A stretch of DNA of 64,000 nt from Azospira oryzae. Its GTDB lineage: Bacteria > Pseudomonadota > Gammaproteobacteria > Burkholderiales > Rhodocyclaceae. Shown here piece after piece: positions 43,878 through 56,336 of the stretch (position 1 is its first letter; every line of letters starts with the position of its first letter). Below the pieces are notes generated by a model. It saw only the letters and a list, made by a program, of their open reading frames with translations, did no database searches and was not told the DNA's origin. The DNA lies in NCBI RefSeq assembly GCF_004217225.1, contig NZ_SHKM01000001.1:1916732-1980731 (forward strand). The letters run 5' to 3'. A program made the position numbers and the translations under genes.

Positions 43878-46586
43878 ATGTCCAGATCCGCCCACCCCAG
43901 CCTGCCCTCCCGCGCCCGCCGCCGGCTGCGGCGCCAGCCCCTGCCGCCGCGGCTCACCGCCCTGGTGGTGCTGGTGGTGCCCATGGCCATGACCCTGTTC
44001 AGCTGGCAGCAGCTGCGCCACATGGAACAGCAGCAGGCCAGCGCCGCCTTCTCCCGGGAAGCCTCCCGGGTCTCCGCGGCGATGGAGGAACGGCTCAACG
44101 ACTACGCCCAGGTGCTGCGCGGCGGCTCCGGCTTCCTCCACGCCACTCCCAATCCCTCCCGCCAGGCCTGGCACCAGTTCAGCGAACAGCTGGAACTGTC
44201 GCGCAAGGTGCCGGGCATGCTGGTGCTGGGCTACCTGCCCCGGGTGGCGGCAGCCGACTTGCCGGCCTTCACCCAGCGCATGCGGGAGCGGGAAGGCGTC
44301 ACCGGTTTCTCGGTGCGCCCCCCCGGACCCCGGGATGAATACTTCCCGGTGGCCTTCATGGCGCCGGAGGCGCCCCTGCGCAGCGCCTTCGGCTTCGACG
44401 TGGCCTCCGAGCCGACCCGCCGGGAGGTACTGCAGGCCGCCCGGGACATGGGCGTGGTAGCCATGTCCGGCCCCATCCGCCCGATGGCGGACCCGGAACA
44501 TGCTTCCCCCAGCCTGCTCATGGTCGCCCCCCTGTACAGCACCAACGGTGTGCCGACCATCCAGGAGCAGCGGCGGCAGGCACTGCAGGGCTATGTCTTC
44601 ACCCTGTTCCGGGTGGATGAATTCGTCGACAGCCTCAGCCTCAGCGGCAGCGCCCAACTCAATATCCGCATCAGCGACGACAGTGGCGGCAGCAGCCAGA
44701 CCAAGCACCTCTACGGTGCCAGCGGCAGCGGCCCCAGCAATCCCCTGTCCGAGGAGCGCAGCTTCTACTTCGGCGGCCGTTCCTGGCAGCTGCACCTGGA
44801 AAGCCAGGACCCGCCGGAGCAGGGCCCCGAGCTGCCCAGTTCCCGCATCCTGCTTTTTTCCGGCACCGCCATCAGCATGCTGCTGGCCCTCCTGACCCTG
44901 CGTCTGGGCAGCCGGCGCAGCTTCGCCGAACAGCTGGCCCGCCGCCTCAGCCACGAATGGGCAGAGGCCAACAGCCGCCTCACCGGCGTCTTCGCCGCCC
45001 TGCCCGACCTCATGTTCGAGCTGGACCGGGACCGCTGCTTCCGCCACTACCACGCCCCCAACGAAGGTGAGCTGTTCGTGCCGCCCCACAGCTTCCTCGG
45101 TCGCCATCCCCGGGACATCCTGCCGGCCTCCCTGGTAACGCAGCTGGAGCAGTGCTGCGACCGGATCGATGCCGGTGTGCGCCTGCAGATCATGGAGTAC
45201 CAGCTGCCCCGCCACGACGGCGAGATCGGCGAGTACGAGGCCCGCATCACGGCCATCGGCGAAGGCGGCTACCTGATGGTGGTGCGCAACGTCTCCGAGG
45301 TGCGCCGCACCCAGCAGGCCCTGCTGCAGGCCAACGCCCGCATGAAGTCGGTGTTCGACTCGGCCACCGAAGTCTCCATCATCACCACCGACACCGAAGG
45401 CCTGATCACCGTCTTCAACCGGGGGGCGGAGAAGATGCTCGGCTACAACGCTGCGGCCATGGTCGGCCAGGCCACCCCCGCCATCCTGCACCTGCCGGAG
45501 GAGGTGGAGGCCAGAGCTGCCGAACTGAGCCGGGAGTTCGGCTGGAAGATCCAGGGCTTCGAGGTCTTCGTCACCCGGGCCCGCCTCACCGGAGCGGAGC
45601 GGCGCGAGTGGACCTATGTACGCCAGGACGGCAGCCACCTGACGGTGAGCCTGGTGGTGACGGCCGTCTACGATGAAGCCCACAACGTCACCGGCTTCCT
45701 CGGCGTGGCCGTGGACATTACCGCCCTGAAGACGGCGGAGGCCGAGTTGCGCCGACACCGGGACCATCTGCAGGAGCTGGTCAGCGAGCGCAGCGCCGAC
45801 CTGCTGGTGGCCAAGGAGGCGGCGGAGTATGCCAACCACACCAAGTCCGAGTTCCTCGCCAACATGTCCCATGAACTGCGTACCCCGATGCACGCCATCC
45901 TCAGCTTTGCCGGCCTGGGTCTGAGTCGGGCCGGCAGCATTCCGGGGGCGGAAAAGCTCAACCACTATTTCCAGCGCATCCGGGAAAGCGGGGAGCGGCT
46001 TCTGGCCCTGGTGAACGACCTGCTCGACCTGTCCAAGCTGGAGGCGGGCAAGATGTCTTTCGAGCCGAGGCCGGTGAATCTGCGCCCCCTGATCCGGGAG
46101 GCCGCCGGCGAAATGGAGTCCCTGCTGCAGGAGAAGAGCCTGCATCTGGTGCTCGACGAACGGGGGCCGGCAGAGGTTTACTGCGACCCCCTGCGCTTCG
46201 GCCAGCTGATCCGCAACCTGCTCTCCAACGCCATCAAGTTCTCCCCCGTGGGCGGCGTCATCCAGGTGGGCTTTGCCCCCACCACGCTCTCTTCGGGCCG
46301 CCGCAGCGGCGACCGGGGCAATCGCAGCGCCGTGGAGATGACGGTGCGCGACGAAGGGGTCGGCATTCCGGTGGACGAACGGGAGCTGGTCTTCGACAAG
46401 TTCGCCCAGAGCAGCAAAACCAAGACCGGCGCCGGCGGCACCGGCCTCGGGCTGGCAATATGTCGCGAAATCGCCCTGGCCCATCGCGGTACCATTGTGG
46501 CCAGAGGCAACGACGGCCCCGGCACCTGCCTCGCCGTGACCCTGCCGACCCCGGAAGCCAGCCCCTCCATCGAGGATAGAGCATGA
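43878..46586 (+). CDS. CHASE-PAS-PAS membrane sensor histidine kinase
   Basis: A 902-residue inner-membrane kinase. TM1 is about residues 28-41, followed by a periplasmic CHASE domain (about 60-290: GSGFLHATPNPSRQAWHQF, FGFDVASEPTRREVL), TM2 at about 330-347, two PAS domains (about 365-490 and 490-615), a HisKA domain with H665 in MSHELRTPMHAI, and a HATPase domain (NLLSNAIKFSPVGG, RDEGVGIPV, GTGLGLAICREIA). CHASE domains bind small extracellular ligands. Its stop overlaps the next gene as ATGA, so kinase and first response regulator are made in step. Confidence 0.92.
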   Translation: MSRSAHPSLPSRARRRLRRQPLPPRLTALVVLVVPMAMTLFSWQQLRHMEQQQASAAFSREASRVSAAMEERLNDYAQVLRGGSGFLHATPNPSRQAWHQFSEQLELSRKVPGMLVLGYLPRVAAADLPAFTQRMREREGVTGFSVRPPGPRDEYFPVAFMAPEAPLRSAFGFDVASEPTRREVLQAARDMGVVAMSGPIRPMADPEHASPSLLMVAPLYSTNGVPTIQEQRRQALQGYVFTLFRVDEFVDSLSLSGSAQLNIRISDDSGGSSQTKHLYGASGSGPSNPLSEERSFYFGGRSWQLHLESQDPPEQGPELPSSRILLFSGTAISMLLALLTLRLGSRRSFAEQLARRLSHEWAEANSRLTGVFAALPDLMFELDRDRCFRHYHAPNEGELFVPPHSFLGRHPRDILPASLVTQLEQCCDRIDAGVRLQIMEYQLPRHDGEIGEYEARITAIGEGGYLMVVRNVSEVRRTQQALLQANARMKSVFDSATEVSIITTDTEGLITVFNRGAEKMLGYNAAAMVGQATPAILHLPEEVEARAAELSREFGWKIQGFEVFVTRARLTGAERREWTYVRQDGSHLTVSLVVTAVYDEAHNVTGFLGVAVDITALKTAEAELRRHRDHLQELVSERSADLLVAKEAAEYANHTKSEFLANMSHELRTPMHAILSFAGLGLSRAGSIPGAEKLNHYFQRIRESGERLLALVNDLLDLSKLEAGKMSFEPRPVNLRPLIREAAGEMESLLQEKSLHLVLDERGPAEVYCDPLRFGQLIRNLLSNAIKFSPVGGVIQVGFAPTTLSSGRRSGDRGNRSAVEMTVRDEGVGIPVDERELVFDKFAQSSKTKTGAGGTGLGLAICREIALAHRGTIVARGNDGPGTCLAVTLPTPEASPSIEDRA

Positions 46587-47472
46587 CCCATCACCTGCTG
46601 ATAGTGGACGACGAGCCCCTCAACCTGGAAATCCTGTCCGAGTATTTCGACGGCCAGGGCTACCGCCTGAGCATGGCGGAGAACGGCGAGGTGGCCTGGG
46701 CCATGCTGAGGCAGCATCCGGACGTGGATCTGGTGCTGCTCGACCGCATGATGCCCGGCATCGATGGCGTCGAGTTGCTCAAGCGCATCAAGGCCGACCC
46801 GGAACTGAAGCCCATTCCGGTCATCATGCAGACTGCCGCCTCCGCCCCAGAACAGGTGCGGGAAGGACTGCTGGCCGGCGCCCTGTACTACCTGACCAAG
46901 CCCTATGAGAGGGACTCCCTGCTCTCCATCGTGCGTGCCGCTCTCGCCGACGGCAACACCCGCCGCGATCTGCAACAGCGCCTGCGCGAGCACACCAATG
47001 CCCTGCGCCTGATGGAGTCGGCCCGTTTCAGCCTGTCCACCCTGGACGAAGTCGGCTGCCTGGCCGTCTTCCTGGCCCAGGCCTGTCCCGAACCGGAAGG
47101 GGCCGTCCTCGGACTGTCCGAGTTGCTGGTCAATGCCATCGAGCACGGCAACCTGGGCATTTCCTATGAGGAGAAATCCTCCCTGAAACGCAGTGACCGC
47201 TGGCAGGAGGAAATCAGCCGCCGCCTGCAATTGCCGGAGAATGCAGGCAAGCGGGTGGATGTCACTTTCGAACGGGACGGGAGCACCATCCGCATCTGTA
47301 TCAGCGACCAGGGCGAGGGCTTCGACTGGAGCCGCTACCTGGATTTCGATCCGGCCCGGGCCTTCGACCCCAACGGTCGCGGCATTGCCATGGCCCGCCT
47401 GGGCAGCTTCCAGGACCTGCAGTACCAGGGCAAGGGCAACGTGGTCTTGGCCACCATCGGCGAGACGCTCCC

Positions 47473-47476
<4 letters not shown>
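46583..47476 (+). CDS. Response regulator with RsbW-like ATPase output
   Basis: A 297-residue protein. Residues 3-120 are a receiver (D9-D10, phospho-acceptor D54 in LVLLDRMMPG, K106 in YLTKPYE). About residues 150-295 form a HATPase_c domain of the anti-sigma kinase kind: ELLVNAIEHGN (N184, E187-H188-G189) is the N box of RsbW/SpoIIAB-like serine kinases, and ISDQGEGFDW the G1-like box. It may phosphorylate a STAS protein or bind a sigma factor under control of the receiver. It overlaps the kinase gene and the next gene by four bases each. Confidence 0.87.
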
Positions 47477-49011
<1,535 letters not shown>

Positions 49012-49057
49012 CGCAACACGGAGGCAAAAGTGTCGGCCCTGCGGCAAACGCAGGACG

Positions 49058-49088
49058 AAAAAAAAGCCAGGCAAGCGCCTGGCTTTTT
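49058..49088. terminator. Bidirectional terminator between the PP2C gene and rplQ
   Basis: AGCCAGGC and GCCTGGCT pair over eight bases around AAGC, preceded by eight A residues and followed by five T residues. It can stop the plus-strand signalling operon and the minus-strand ribosomal transcript, which converge here. Confidence 0.9.
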
Positions 49089-49105
49089 CTGGGGAGACTT
49101 CAGCC

Positions 49106-49504
49106 TTAGGCTGCTGCTTCCTCGGCAACTTCCACAGCTTCGCCTTCCGGGCGATCCAGCAGTTCGACCAGAGCCATCGGGGCGTTGTCGCCCTGACGGA
49201 AGCCGCACTTCAGGATGCGCAGGTAGCCGCCGTTGCGGGTGGCAAACCGGGGACCCAGCACGTCGAAGACCTTGACGACCATGTCGCGGTCGCGCAGGCG
49301 GTCGAAGGCCAGACGGCGGTTAGCCAGGCTGGGCTTCTTGCCCAGGGTGATGATCGGTTCCACCACGCGGCGCAGCTCCTTGGCCTTGGGCAGGGTGGTC
49401 TTGATCACTTCGTGCTTGAGCAGGGAATTGCTCATGTTGCGCAGCATGGCCAGACGGTGGGCGCTGGTCCGGTTCAGCTTGCGAAGACCGTTACGGTGAC
49501 GCAT
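49106..49504 (-). CDS. rplQ: 50S ribosomal protein L17
   Basis: A 132-residue L17, close to the usual 127-135, with the conserved start [23 protein letters not shown] split by HR/KLN motifs and the central [12 protein letters not shown]. It is a large-subunit protein near the tunnel exit. It is the last gene of the alpha operon, 28 bases after rpoA, and ends at a shared terminator. Confidence 0.97.
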   Translation of the reverse strand: MRHRNGLRKLNRTSAHRLAMLRNMSNSLLKHEVIKTTLPKAKELRRVVEPIITLGKKPSLANRRLAFDRLRDRDMVVKVFDVLGPRFATRNGGYLRILKCGFRQGDNAPMALVELLDRPEGEAVEVAEEAAA

Positions 49505-49532
49505 TTTCTAATCCTCTCTCGTTCGGGCCGCG

Positions 49533-50507
49533 TTAGACTTTTTCCAGACCCGCGGGCGGCCAGTTTTCCAGCTTCATGCCCAGAGTCAGGCCGCGGGCGG
49601 CCAACACTTCCTTGATTTCATTCAGCGACTTGCGACCCAGGTTCGGGGTCTTCAGCAGCTCGTTCTCGGTCCGCTGAATCAGATCACCGATGTAATAGAT
49701 GTTCTCGGCCTTGAGGCAGTTGGCGGAGCGCACCGTCAGTTCCAGGTCATCCACCGGGCGCAGCAGGATCGGATCCACCTGCACCGGCTTCTGGGCCTCG
49801 ACCATGGGGGCAGTGCCTTCCAGGTCGGCGAACACAGACAGTTGCTCCATCAGGATGCGGGCCGCAGTGCGGATCGCTTCCTCGGGCTCGATAACACCGT
49901 TGGTCTCGATGTCCATGACCAGCTTGTCCAGGTCGGTACGCTGCTCGACGCGAGCGCTCTCAACCAGATAGCTGACACGACGGACCGGGCTGAAAGAAGC
50001 ATCCAGCACCAGTTGGCCGATATTCTTGGTATCACCCAGATTGCGCATGGTACCGGGGACATAGCCGCGGCCCTTTTCCACCTTGATCTCCATGGACAGC
50101 TTGCCGCCGGAGGAGATGTGGGCGATCACGTGATCGGGGTTGATGATCTCGACGTCGTGGGTGGTCTCAATATCGGAGGCGCGGACAATGCCCTCGCCGT
50201 CCTTACTGAGCTTCAGCACGACTTCGTCGCGACCGTGGAGCTTGAAAACGATACCCTTCAGATTCAGAAGGATATCAACGACATCTTCCTGCACGCCATC
50301 GATGGTCGAGTACTCGTGCAGGACGCCGTCGATGCTCACGTCGGTCGGCGCGTAGCCGGGCATCGAGGAAAGCAGAATACGCCGCAGGGCATTGCCCAAG
50401 GTGTGACCGTAGCCGCGTTCAAACGGCTCCATCACAACCCGGGCCTGTACCGGCGACAGGCTCTGCACATCGATGATGCGCGGTTTCAGAAGTCCAGTGC
50501 TTTGCAT
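49533..50507 (-). CDS. rpoA: DNA-directed RNA polymerase subunit alpha
   Basis: A 324-residue alpha subunit. The N-terminal dimerisation domain carries [26 protein letters not shown] in its conserved form; the C-terminal domain (about 250-324) has [28 protein letters not shown], the helix-hairpin-helix contact for UP elements and activators. It nucleates core polymerase assembly. Gene order rpsD-rpoA-rplQ is the standard alpha operon. The spacing from rpsD is 37 bases. Confidence 0.98.
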   Translation of the reverse strand: MQSTGLLKPRIIDVQSLSPVQARVVMEPFERGYGHTLGNALRRILLSSMPGYAPTDVSIDGVLHEYSTIDGVQEDVVDILLNLKGIVFKLHGRDEVVLKLSKDGEGIVRASDIETTHDVEIINPDHVIAHISSGGKLSMEIKVEKGRGYVPGTMRNLGDTKNIGQLVLDASFSPVRRVSYLVESARVEQRTDLDKLVMDIETNGVIEPEEAIRTAARILMEQLSVFADLEGTAPMVEAQKPVQVDPILLRPVDDLELTVRSANCLKAENIYYIGDLIQRTENELLKTPNLGRKSLNEIKEVLAARGLTLGMKLENWPPAGLEKV

Positions 50508-50544
50508 GTGCTGTCCTTTGCCTGTTCAGTCAGCCTGCCTGGCA

Positions 50545-51174
50545 TTACTTCGAATAAAGTTCGATGACCAGGCTTTCGTTGATGGTGGAAGGCAGTTCGG
50601 AACGGATCGGAGCAGCCTTGAAGGTGCCCTTGCCATTCTTCGCGTCCACATCCAGCCACTCGGGGAAGCCGCGGGATTCGGCAGCCGCCAGGGCAGCCTT
50701 CACACGCAGGGAACCACGGGAGCGCTCGGTCAGCTCCACCACGTCGCCGGGGCGAACTTGGTAGGAAGGGATGTTCACACGCTTGCCATTCACCAGCACG
50801 CCGTTGTGACGGACGATCTGGCGGGATTCGGAGCGGGAAGCGCCGAAGCCCATGCGATAGGCCACGGAATCCAGACGGGACTCCAGCAGCTGCAGCAGGT
50901 TTTCGCCGGTCACGCCCTTACGACGGTCGGCTTCTTTGTACACGCTACGGAATTGGCCTTCCAGCACGCCGTAGATGCGACGGATCTTCTGCTTTTCACG
51001 CAGATGCACGCCGTAGTCGGACAGGCGCTGGCCAGACTTCTGACCATGCTGACCGGGGGCGTAGGCACGGCGCTCAACAGAGCACTTGTCGGTGTAGCAC
51101 TTCTCGCCTTTGAGGAAGAGCTTTTCGCCTTCGCGGCGGCACTGACGGCATTTCGGATCGAGGTTACGAGCCAC
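50545..51174 (-). CDS. rpsD: 30S ribosomal protein S4
   Basis: A 209-residue S4 that initiates 16S rRNA folding. The N-terminus ([19 protein letters not shown]) keeps only part of the zinc cysteine set, and the S4 RNA-binding domain is [18 protein letters not shown] onward. The start codon is GTG at 51174 with an AAGGAG site six bases upstream; no ATG is available. In many bacteria S4 represses this operon by binding its leader. Confidence 0.97.
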   Translation of the reverse strand: MARNLDPKCRQCRREGEKLFLKGEKCYTDKCSVERRAYAPGQHGQKSGQRLSDYGVHLREKQKIRRIYGVLEGQFRSVYKEADRRKGVTGENLLQLLESRLDSVAYRMGFGASRSESRQIVRHNGVLVNGKRVNIPSYQVRPGDVVELTERSRGSLRVKAALAAAESRGFPEWLDVDAKNGKGTFKAAPIRSELPSTINESLVIELYSK

Positions 51175-51184
51175 GAGTCACTCC

Positions 51185-51574
51185 TTAAATGCGACGCTTC
51201 TTCGGCGGACGGCAGCCGTTATGCGGCACAGGCGTCACGTCGGAGATTGCGGTGATCTTCATACCCAGGGCGTTCAGGGCGCGCACGGCGGATTCGCGGC
51301 CGGGGCCGGGTCCCTTGATGCGCACTTCCAGATTCTTCACGCCACACTCTTGAGCAGCCTTGCCGGCAGCCTCGGCTGCCACCTGAGCGGCAAACGGAGT
51401 GGACTTGCGAGAGCCCTTGAAGCCAGCACCACCGGAGGTAGCCCAAGACAGAGCATTACCTTGACGGTCGGTGATGGTGATGATGGTGTTGTTGAACGAG
51501 GCGTGAATATGGGCAATGCCCTCGGCCACGTTCTTCTTGACCTTTTTACGTACTTTGGCAGCAGTCTTAGCCAT
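51185..51574 (-). CDS. rpsK: 30S ribosomal protein S11
   Basis: A 129-residue S11 of normal length, a platform protein near the mRNA exit. Conserved stretches include [41 protein letters not shown] (seen in two parts) and the C-terminal [16 protein letters not shown]. It sits between rpsM and rpsD with 10-11-base gaps. Confidence 0.98.
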   Translation of the reverse strand: MAKTAAKVRKKVKKNVAEGIAHIHASFNNTIITITDRQGNALSWATSGGAGFKGSRKSTPFAAQVAAEAAGKAAQECGVKNLEVRIKGPGPGRESAVRALNALGMKITAISDVTPVPHNGCRPPKKRRI

Positions 51575-51585
51575 TTCCTATCCTC

Positions 51586-51948
51586 TTATTTGCCCTTTTG
51601 GACAGCCTTGCGCGGGCCCTTGCGGGTACGCGCGTTGGTGCGGGTACGCTGACCACGCACGGGCAGACCCTTGCGGTGACGCAGGCCACGATAGCAGCCA
51701 AGGTCCATCAGACGCTTGATGCTCATGGTCACTTCACGGCGGAGGTCACCCTCGACAGTGAACTTACCAACTTCATCACGCAGGCGTTCCATCTCGGCGT
51801 CGGACAGGTCCTTCACCTTGGTCGAACGAACGACACCCGCTGCGTCACAGATCTTCTGTGCGCGGGTGCGACCAACGCCGAAAATCGCGGTCAACGCGAT
51901 CTCAGCGTGTTTGTGGTTGGGAATATTTACCCCAGCGATACGGGCCAT
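51586..51948 (-). CDS. rpsM: 30S ribosomal protein S13
   Basis: A 120-residue S13 of the small-subunit head, contacting the P-site tRNA and L5. It has the conserved start [19 protein letters not shown], the helix-hairpin-helix [11 protein letters not shown] and the basic tail [14 protein letters not shown]. It opens the alpha operon; a promoter lies 30 bases upstream. Confidence 0.98.
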   Translation of the reverse strand: MARIAGVNIPNHKHAEIALTAIFGVGRTRAQKICDAAGVVRSTKVKDLSDAEMERLRDEVGKFTVEGDLRREVTMSIKRLMDLGCYRGLRHRKGLPVRGQRTRTNARTRKGPRKAVQKGK

Positions 51949-51977
51949 TAAGTCACCCCGGAAAAGCGAAACCTACA

Positions 51978-52007
51978 ATTATACCGATGAATCGTACTTC
52001 GATTCAA
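51978..52007 (-). promoter_or_regulatory. Alpha operon promoter (before rpsM)
   Basis: TTGAAT (52007-52002) and TATAAT (51983-51978) with an 18-base spacer lie between rpmJ and rpsM, reading toward rpsM. A GAATCG-N5-CGATTC dyad falls in the spacer. Transcripts would start near 51971, leaving only a short leader of about 23 bases before rpsM, too short for an E. coli-like S4-binding pseudoknot. Confidence 0.6.
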
Positions 52008-52046
52008 CCCGAATATCGACGCAACACCAGCTTTCGCCGGTTGCAA

Positions 52047-52160
52047 TTAGCCCTGGCGCTGCTTATGGCGCGGATCAGTGCAAATCACGCGCACAATGCC
52101 ATTGCGACGAATGATCTTGCAGTTGCGGCAAATCTTTTTTACCGATGCCAGCACTTTCAT
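52047..52160 (-). CDS. rpmJ: 50S ribosomal protein L36
   Basis: A 37-residue L36, missed by length-limited gene finding. It starts [15 protein letters not shown] and ends DPRHKQRQG. The zinc-binding set is complete (C11, C14, C27, H33), the zinc-containing C+ form. It lies between infA and rpsM, its usual place at the end of the spc operon. Confidence 0.95.
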   Translation of the reverse strand: MKVLASVKKICRNCKIIRRNGIVRVICTDPRHKQRQG

Positions 52161-52239
52161 TTTTAGCTCCTTGATTCAGGGCGCTTGGCGCAGCCAGCCA
52201 TTAACCCGATTACTTCTTAGCGTAGAGATTCTTGAAACC

Positions 52240-52458
52240 TTATTTGGCGCGGAAAACGATGCGGGCCCGGGATAAATCATAGGGCGTCAACTGCACCGTC
52301 ACCTTGTCGCCTGGCAGGATACGGATGTAATGCATCCGCATCTTGCCGGATATGAAGCCGAGGACCATGTGGCCGTTTTCCAGCTTCACTCTGAACGTCG
52401 CATTGGGAAGGTTTTCTACCACCTCCCCCTGCATTTCAATCAGATCTTCCTTCGCCAT
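52240..52458 (-). CDS. infA: Translation initiation factor IF-1
   Basis: A 72-residue IF-1, a single OB-fold that blocks the A site during initiation. It carries [15 protein letters not shown], the [19 protein letters not shown] region and the C-terminal [10 protein letters not shown]. Its position between secY and rpmJ is common in betaproteobacteria. The 79 bases between it and rpmJ show no clear signal. Confidence 0.96.
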   Translation of the reverse strand: MAKEDLIEMQGEVVENLPNATFRVKLENGHMVLGFISGKMRMHYIRILPGDKVTVQLTPYDLSRARIVFRAK

Positions 52459-52485
52459 CCTAGCTCTGGTCTGTCTGGAGCCGGC

Positions 52486-53811
52486 CTACTTCATTGCCGG
52501 GAAGCCACCGCCCTTGAAGTTAGCTTTCTTGAGCAGGCTTTCGTATTGATGGGACATTACATAGGCCTGGACCTGGGACATGAAATCCATGGTCACGACC
52601 ACGATAATCAGCAAGGAAGTACCACCGAAATAGAACGGCACGTTCCACTTCAAAATCAGAAACTCGGGCAGCAGACACACTAGGGTGATGTAGCCGGCGC
52701 CAACCAGGGTCAGGCGCATGAGAATCTTGTCAATGTAGCGGGCAGTCTGCTCGCCAGGACGAATCCCGGGCACGAAGGCCCCGCTCTTCTTCAGGTTGTC
52801 CGCGGTTTCCTTGGAGTTGAACACCAGGGCGGTATAGAAGAAGCAGAAGAAGACGATCGCGGCGGCGTAGAGCATCACGTAGATCGGCTGGCCAGGCGAC
52901 AGGGTGGCGGCGAAGTCCTTCAGCCAGCGCATGGATTCGCCGGAACCGAACCAGCCGGCAACGGTCGCCGGGAAAAGAATGATCGAGGAAGCGAAGATGG
53001 GGGGAATGACACCAGCCATGTTCAGCTTCAGCGGCAGATGGGAGCTCTGACCGCCATAAACCTTGTTGCCAACCTGGCGCTTGGCATAGTTGACCAGAAT
53101 CTTGCGCTGGCCCCGCTCGACGAACACCACAAAGGCGGTGACGAAGAACACCAGAATCGAAATCACGATTGCGGTCAGCGGATGCATGGCACCGGTACGA
53201 ACCAGCTCTAGCAGGCCACCGATGGCATTGGGCAGACCCGCAGCGATACCGGCAAAGATGATGATGGAAATACCGTTGCCCAGGCCACGCTCGGTAATCT
53301 GCTCGCCCAGCCACATCAGGAACATGGTGCCCGTCAGCAGGGTGGCCACGGTCGTCAGGCGGAACAGGAAGCCAGGCTCCAGGACCAGCCCGGGCTGTGC
53401 CTCGAGAGCAATTGCGATGCCCAACCCCTGAAACAGGGCGAGCGCCACGGTGCCATAGCGGGTGTACTGGGTAATCTTGCGCCGCCCGGCTTCACCTTCC
53501 TTCTTCAGCGCCTCGAGCTGAGGGCTGGCCACCGCCATCAACTGCATGATGATGGAGGCGGAGATGTAGGGCATGATGCCCAGGGCGAAAATGGTAAAGC
53601 GAGACAGGGCGCCACCGGAGAACATGTTGAACATGCCCAGGATGCCGCCCTGCTGGCTTTGGAAGAGTTCGGCCAGCACATTGGCGTCAATCCCGGGAAC
53701 CGGGATGTGGGCGCCGATGCGATAAACGACCAGGGCACCAAGCAGGAACCACAGACGGCGTTTCAGATCGCCGAACTTGCCGCCTTTGCTGACTACGTTA
53801 TTGGTCGCCAA
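52486..53811 (-). CDS. secY: Protein translocase subunit SecY
   Basis: A 441-residue channel-forming subunit of the Sec translocon, with ten transmembrane helices. Conserved stretches include the start of TM1 ([22 protein letters not shown]), the plug-region [18 protein letters not shown] and the cytosolic loop with [16 protein letters not shown] [15 protein letters not shown]. The start is a TTG at 53811 with a GAGGAAG ribosome binding site at good distance; no nearer ATG fits. It follows rplO by 32 bases. Confidence 0.97.
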   Translation of the reverse strand: MATNNVVSKGGKFGDLKRRLWFLLGALVVYRIGAHIPVPGIDANVLAELFQSQQGGILGMFNMFSGGALSRFTIFALGIMPYISASIIMQLMAVASPQLEALKKEGEAGRRKITQYTRYGTVALALFQGLGIAIALEAQPGLVLEPGFLFRLTTVATLLTGTMFLMWLGEQITERGLGNGISIIIFAGIAAGLPNAIGGLLELVRTGAMHPLTAIVISILVFFVTAFVVFVERGQRKILVNYAKRQVGNKVYGGQSSHLPLKLNMAGVIPPIFASSIILFPATVAGWFGSGESMRWLKDFAATLSPGQPIYVMLYAAAIVFFCFFYTALVFNSKETADNLKKSGAFVPGIRPGEQTARYIDKILMRLTLVGAGYITLVCLLPEFLILKWNVPFYFGGTSLLIIVVVTMDFMSQVQAYVMSHQYESLLKKANFKGGGFPAMK

Positions 53812-53843
53812 AACCGAACTTCCTCGCGCTACGTTAGAAACGA

Positions 53844-54278
53844 TTACTCAGCCACGGAGCCGCCGGCAGCCTCGATGGCGGCCTTGGCACCCTTGGTGGC
53901 ACCCACGCCCTTGAGCGCAACCTTGCGGCTGATCTCACCGGACAGGATGACCTTGGCGGACAGTGCATTGCCAGCCACCAGACCGGCCTGCTTCAGTACC
54001 AGCAGATCGATCTCGTCGACAGGCAGACCCTGGATCTCGGACAGACGAACTTCCACGTTGCGGGCATTCGTCAGGGAGACGAAACCGCGCTTCGGCAGAC
54101 GGCGGTGCAGAGGCATTTGACCGCCTTCGAAACCAACCTTGTGGAAGCCGCCGGAACGGGACTTCTGACCCTTGTGGCCACGGCCACAGGTCTTGCCCAG
54201 GCCGGAGCCGATACCGCGACCGACGCGCTTCTTGGCGTGCTTGGCGCCTTCTGCGGGCTTGATGGTATTCAGTTGCAT
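53844..54278 (-). CDS. rplO: 50S ribosomal protein L15
   Basis: A 144-residue L15 of standard length. The glycine-rich N-terminal extension ([26 protein letters not shown], in parts) threads through 23S rRNA; the globular end has [16 protein letters not shown]. It follows rpmD with a single intervening base and precedes secY. Confidence 0.97.
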   Translation of the reverse strand: MQLNTIKPAEGAKHAKKRVGRGIGSGLGKTCGRGHKGQKSRSGGFHKVGFEGGQMPLHRRLPKRGFVSLTNARNVEVRLSEIQGLPVDEIDLLVLKQAGLVAGNALSAKVILSGEISRKVALKGVGATKGAKAAIEAAGGSVAE

Positions 54279-54279
54279 G

Positions 54280-54462
54280 TTAGCCCTCGCACTTCAGCAG
54301 GTACGAAACCTTGTTGATCATGCCGCGCACAGCAGGCGTGTCCTGCAGCACGGAAGAGGAGTTCAGCCGGCGCAGGCCCAGGCCGCGCACGGTGGCGCGG
54401 TGGTCCTGCTTGGTGCCGATCAGGCTCTTGACGAGCGTAACCTTGATAGTCTTCTCAGCCAT
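54280..54462 (-). CDS. rpmD: 50S ribosomal protein L30
   Basis: A 60-residue L30 with the motif [20 protein letters not shown] and [20 protein letters not shown], a compact alpha/beta protein of the large subunit. It is placed, as usual, between rpsE and rplO, three bases after the rpsE stop. Confidence 0.97.
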   Translation of the reverse strand: MAEKTIKVTLVKSLIGTKQDHRATVRGLGLRRLNSSSVLQDTPAVRGMINKVSYLLKCEG

Positions 54463-54465
54463 TTC

Positions 54466-54990
54466 TTACCCCAGGATGTCTTCAACGGACTTGCCGCGCT
54501 TGGCAGCAATTTCCGCCGGAGTGTTCATCGCCAGCAGGCCGTTCAGAGTGGCACGGACGATGTTGTAAGGATTGGTGGAGCCGTGAGCCTTGGCCACGAC
54601 GTTGGTCACACCCATCACTTCGAACACGGCGCGCATGGCACCGCCGGCGATGATGCCGGTACCGTCGGCAGCGGGCATCATCAGAACGGTGGAGGAACCA
54701 TGCTTACCAACAACGGCGTGCTGCAGGGTGCCGTTCTTCAGGCTGACTTTTTCCATCTTGCGACGGGCTTCGTCCATTGCCTTTTGCACGGCAACGGGCA
54801 CTTCGCGGGACTTGCCCTTGCCCATGCCAACGCCGCCGTCGCCATCACCCACCACGGTCAGGGCAGCAAAGCCCAGAATCCGGCCGCCCTTCACCACTTT
54901 GGTGACGCGGTTGATGGAGATCATTTTTTCGCGCAGACCGTCGTCGCGCTCGTCTGCCTGCTGGGGCTTCTTGGTTTGCGGTTTTGCCAT
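54466..54990 (-). CDS. rpsE: 30S ribosomal protein S5
   Basis: A 174-residue S5, which helps decoding fidelity and mRNA unwinding. The double-stranded-RNA-binding-like part has [24 protein letters not shown] and the [11 protein letters not shown] loop, where spectinomycin-resistance changes occur in other bacteria; the wild-type pattern is intact. It lies between rplR and rpmD. Confidence 0.97.
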   Translation of the reverse strand: MAKPQTKKPQQADERDDGLREKMISINRVTKVVKGGRILGFAALTVVGDGDGGVGMGKGKSREVPVAVQKAMDEARRKMEKVSLKNGTLQHAVVGKHGSSTVLMMPAADGTGIIAGGAMRAVFEVMGVTNVVAKAHGSTNPYNIVRATLNGLLAMNTPAEIAAKRGKSVEDILG

Positions 54991-55019
54991 AATTAACCTC
55001 GAACTTTCCTTCAGGCCGA

Positions 55020-55376
55020 TCAGAACTTCAGACCGTTTTCGCGTGCGGCTTCAGCCAGGGCCTTGACACGACCATGGTACTGGAAGCCGGCACGGTCGAA
55101 AGCGACCTGCTCGATGCCCGCCTTCTTGGCGCGCTCGGCGATGAGCTTACCGATGGTGGCAGCAGCATTCACATTGCCGCCATTCGGCAGATCCTTGCGC
55201 ACTTCAGGCTCCAGGGAAGAGGCAGCAGCCAGAACCTTGGACCCGCAGGGAGAAATAACTTGAGCATAGATGTGGCTGTTGGTGCGGAACACGCACAGAC
55301 GGACGGCCTTCAGCTCGGCGATTTTGGCCCGGGTTTTACGGGCACGACGCAAGCGCGACTGTTTTTTGTCAATCAT
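55020..55376 (-). CDS. rplR: 50S ribosomal protein L18
   Basis: A 118-residue L18, a 5S rRNA-binding protein. It has the basic start [17 protein letters not shown], then [17 protein letters not shown] and the end [23 protein letters not shown]. Spc operon position between rplF and rpsE is normal. Confidence 0.97.
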   Translation of the reverse strand: MIDKKQSRLRRARKTRAKIAELKAVRLCVFRTNSHIYAQVISPCGSKVLAAASSLEPEVRKDLPNGGNVNAAATIGKLIAERAKKAGIEQVAFDRAGFQYHGRVKALAEAARENGLKF

Positions 55377-55385
55377 TTCGCCACC

Positions 55386-55916
55386 TTACTTCTTCTTGGT
55401 TTCCTTGAGCGCGACCACTTCGTCGGCATACCGCACGCCCTTGCCCTTATAGGGTTCAGGCTTACGATAAGCGCGAACTTCAGCCGCTACCTGCCCCACC
55501 GCCTGCTTGTCCACACCCTTGATGAGGATTTCAGTCTGGCTCGGAGTCTCCACCTTGACGCCAGCAGGCATCTTGTGGGCCACCGGATGGGAAAAGCCGA
55601 GGGTCAGGTTCAGGGTGTCGCCCTGGGCCTGAGCACGGTAACCCACGCCGACCAGCGTCAGCTTGCGCTCAAAACCCTTGGTAACACCGGTCACCATATT
55701 GTTCAGATTGGCACGCATGGTGCCCCACAGAGCACCAGCACCTTCAACGCCTTCCACCGGGGAGCAAACCAGTTGCTCGCCCTCGACCTTCACGACCACA
55801 GCCGGGTTGGCCTTCAGCTTCAGCACGCCAAGGGGGCCCTTGACGGAGATCTCTTCACCCAGAGCAACTTCCACACCCTTGGGCAGCGAAATCGGATTCT
55901 TACCTACACGGGACAT
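55386..55916 (-). CDS. rplF: 50S ribosomal protein L6
   Basis: A 176-residue L6 of normal length with two repeated alpha/beta domains. Motifs include [16 protein letters not shown] at the start and the C-terminal [16 protein letters not shown], near the sarcin-ricin loop. It is nine bases downstream of rpsH and nine upstream of rplR. Confidence 0.97.
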   Translation of the reverse strand: MSRVGKNPISLPKGVEVALGEEISVKGPLGVLKLKANPAVVVKVEGEQLVCSPVEGVEGAGALWGTMRANLNNMVTGVTKGFERKLTLVGVGYRAQAQGDTLNLTLGFSHPVAHKMPAGVKVETPSQTEILIKGVDKQAVGQVAAEVRAYRKPEPYKGKGVRYADEVVALKETKKK

Positions 55917-55925
55917 GGTTCCCCC

Positions 55926-56321
55926 TTACGCAACGATGCAGAGGACTTCGCCACCCACGTTCTGGGTGCGTGCCTTGCGGTCGGTCATGACGCCCTTGGG
56001 GGTGGACACGATTGCCACGCCCAGGCCATTCATAACACGCGGAATATCCTGGCTGCCCTTGTAAACACGCAGACCAGGCCGGGAGACGCGCTCGATGCGC
56101 TCAATAACCGGGCGGCCGGCGTAGTACTTCAGGGCAATCTCCAGAGAAGCCTTGCCTTCGATTTCGCGCACGGCGAAATCATCAATATAACCTTCGCCCT
56201 TAAGGACGTCGGCAATCGCCACTTTCAGCTTGGAGCAGGGCATCGTTACGGATGCCTTCTCGGCCTGCTGGGCGTTGCGGATGCGGGTCAGCATGTCCGC
56301 GATCGGATCGCTCATAGCCAT
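55926..56321 (-). CDS. rpsH: 30S ribosomal protein S8
   Basis: A 131-residue S8, a primary 16S rRNA binder with [14 protein letters not shown] at the N-terminus and [23 protein letters not shown] at the C-terminus (in parts). In E. coli it represses the spc operon. An alternative ATG two codons in (56315) would give a slightly shorter form; the longer one matches relatives. Confidence 0.97.
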   Translation of the reverse strand: MAMSDPIADMLTRIRNAQQAEKASVTMPCSKLKVAIADVLKGEGYIDDFAVREIEGKASLEIALKYYAGRPVIERIERVSRPGLRVYKGSQDIPRVMNGLGVAIVSTPKGVMTDRKARTQNVGGEVLCIVA

Positions 56322-56336
56322 CTTTATTCCTCCTGC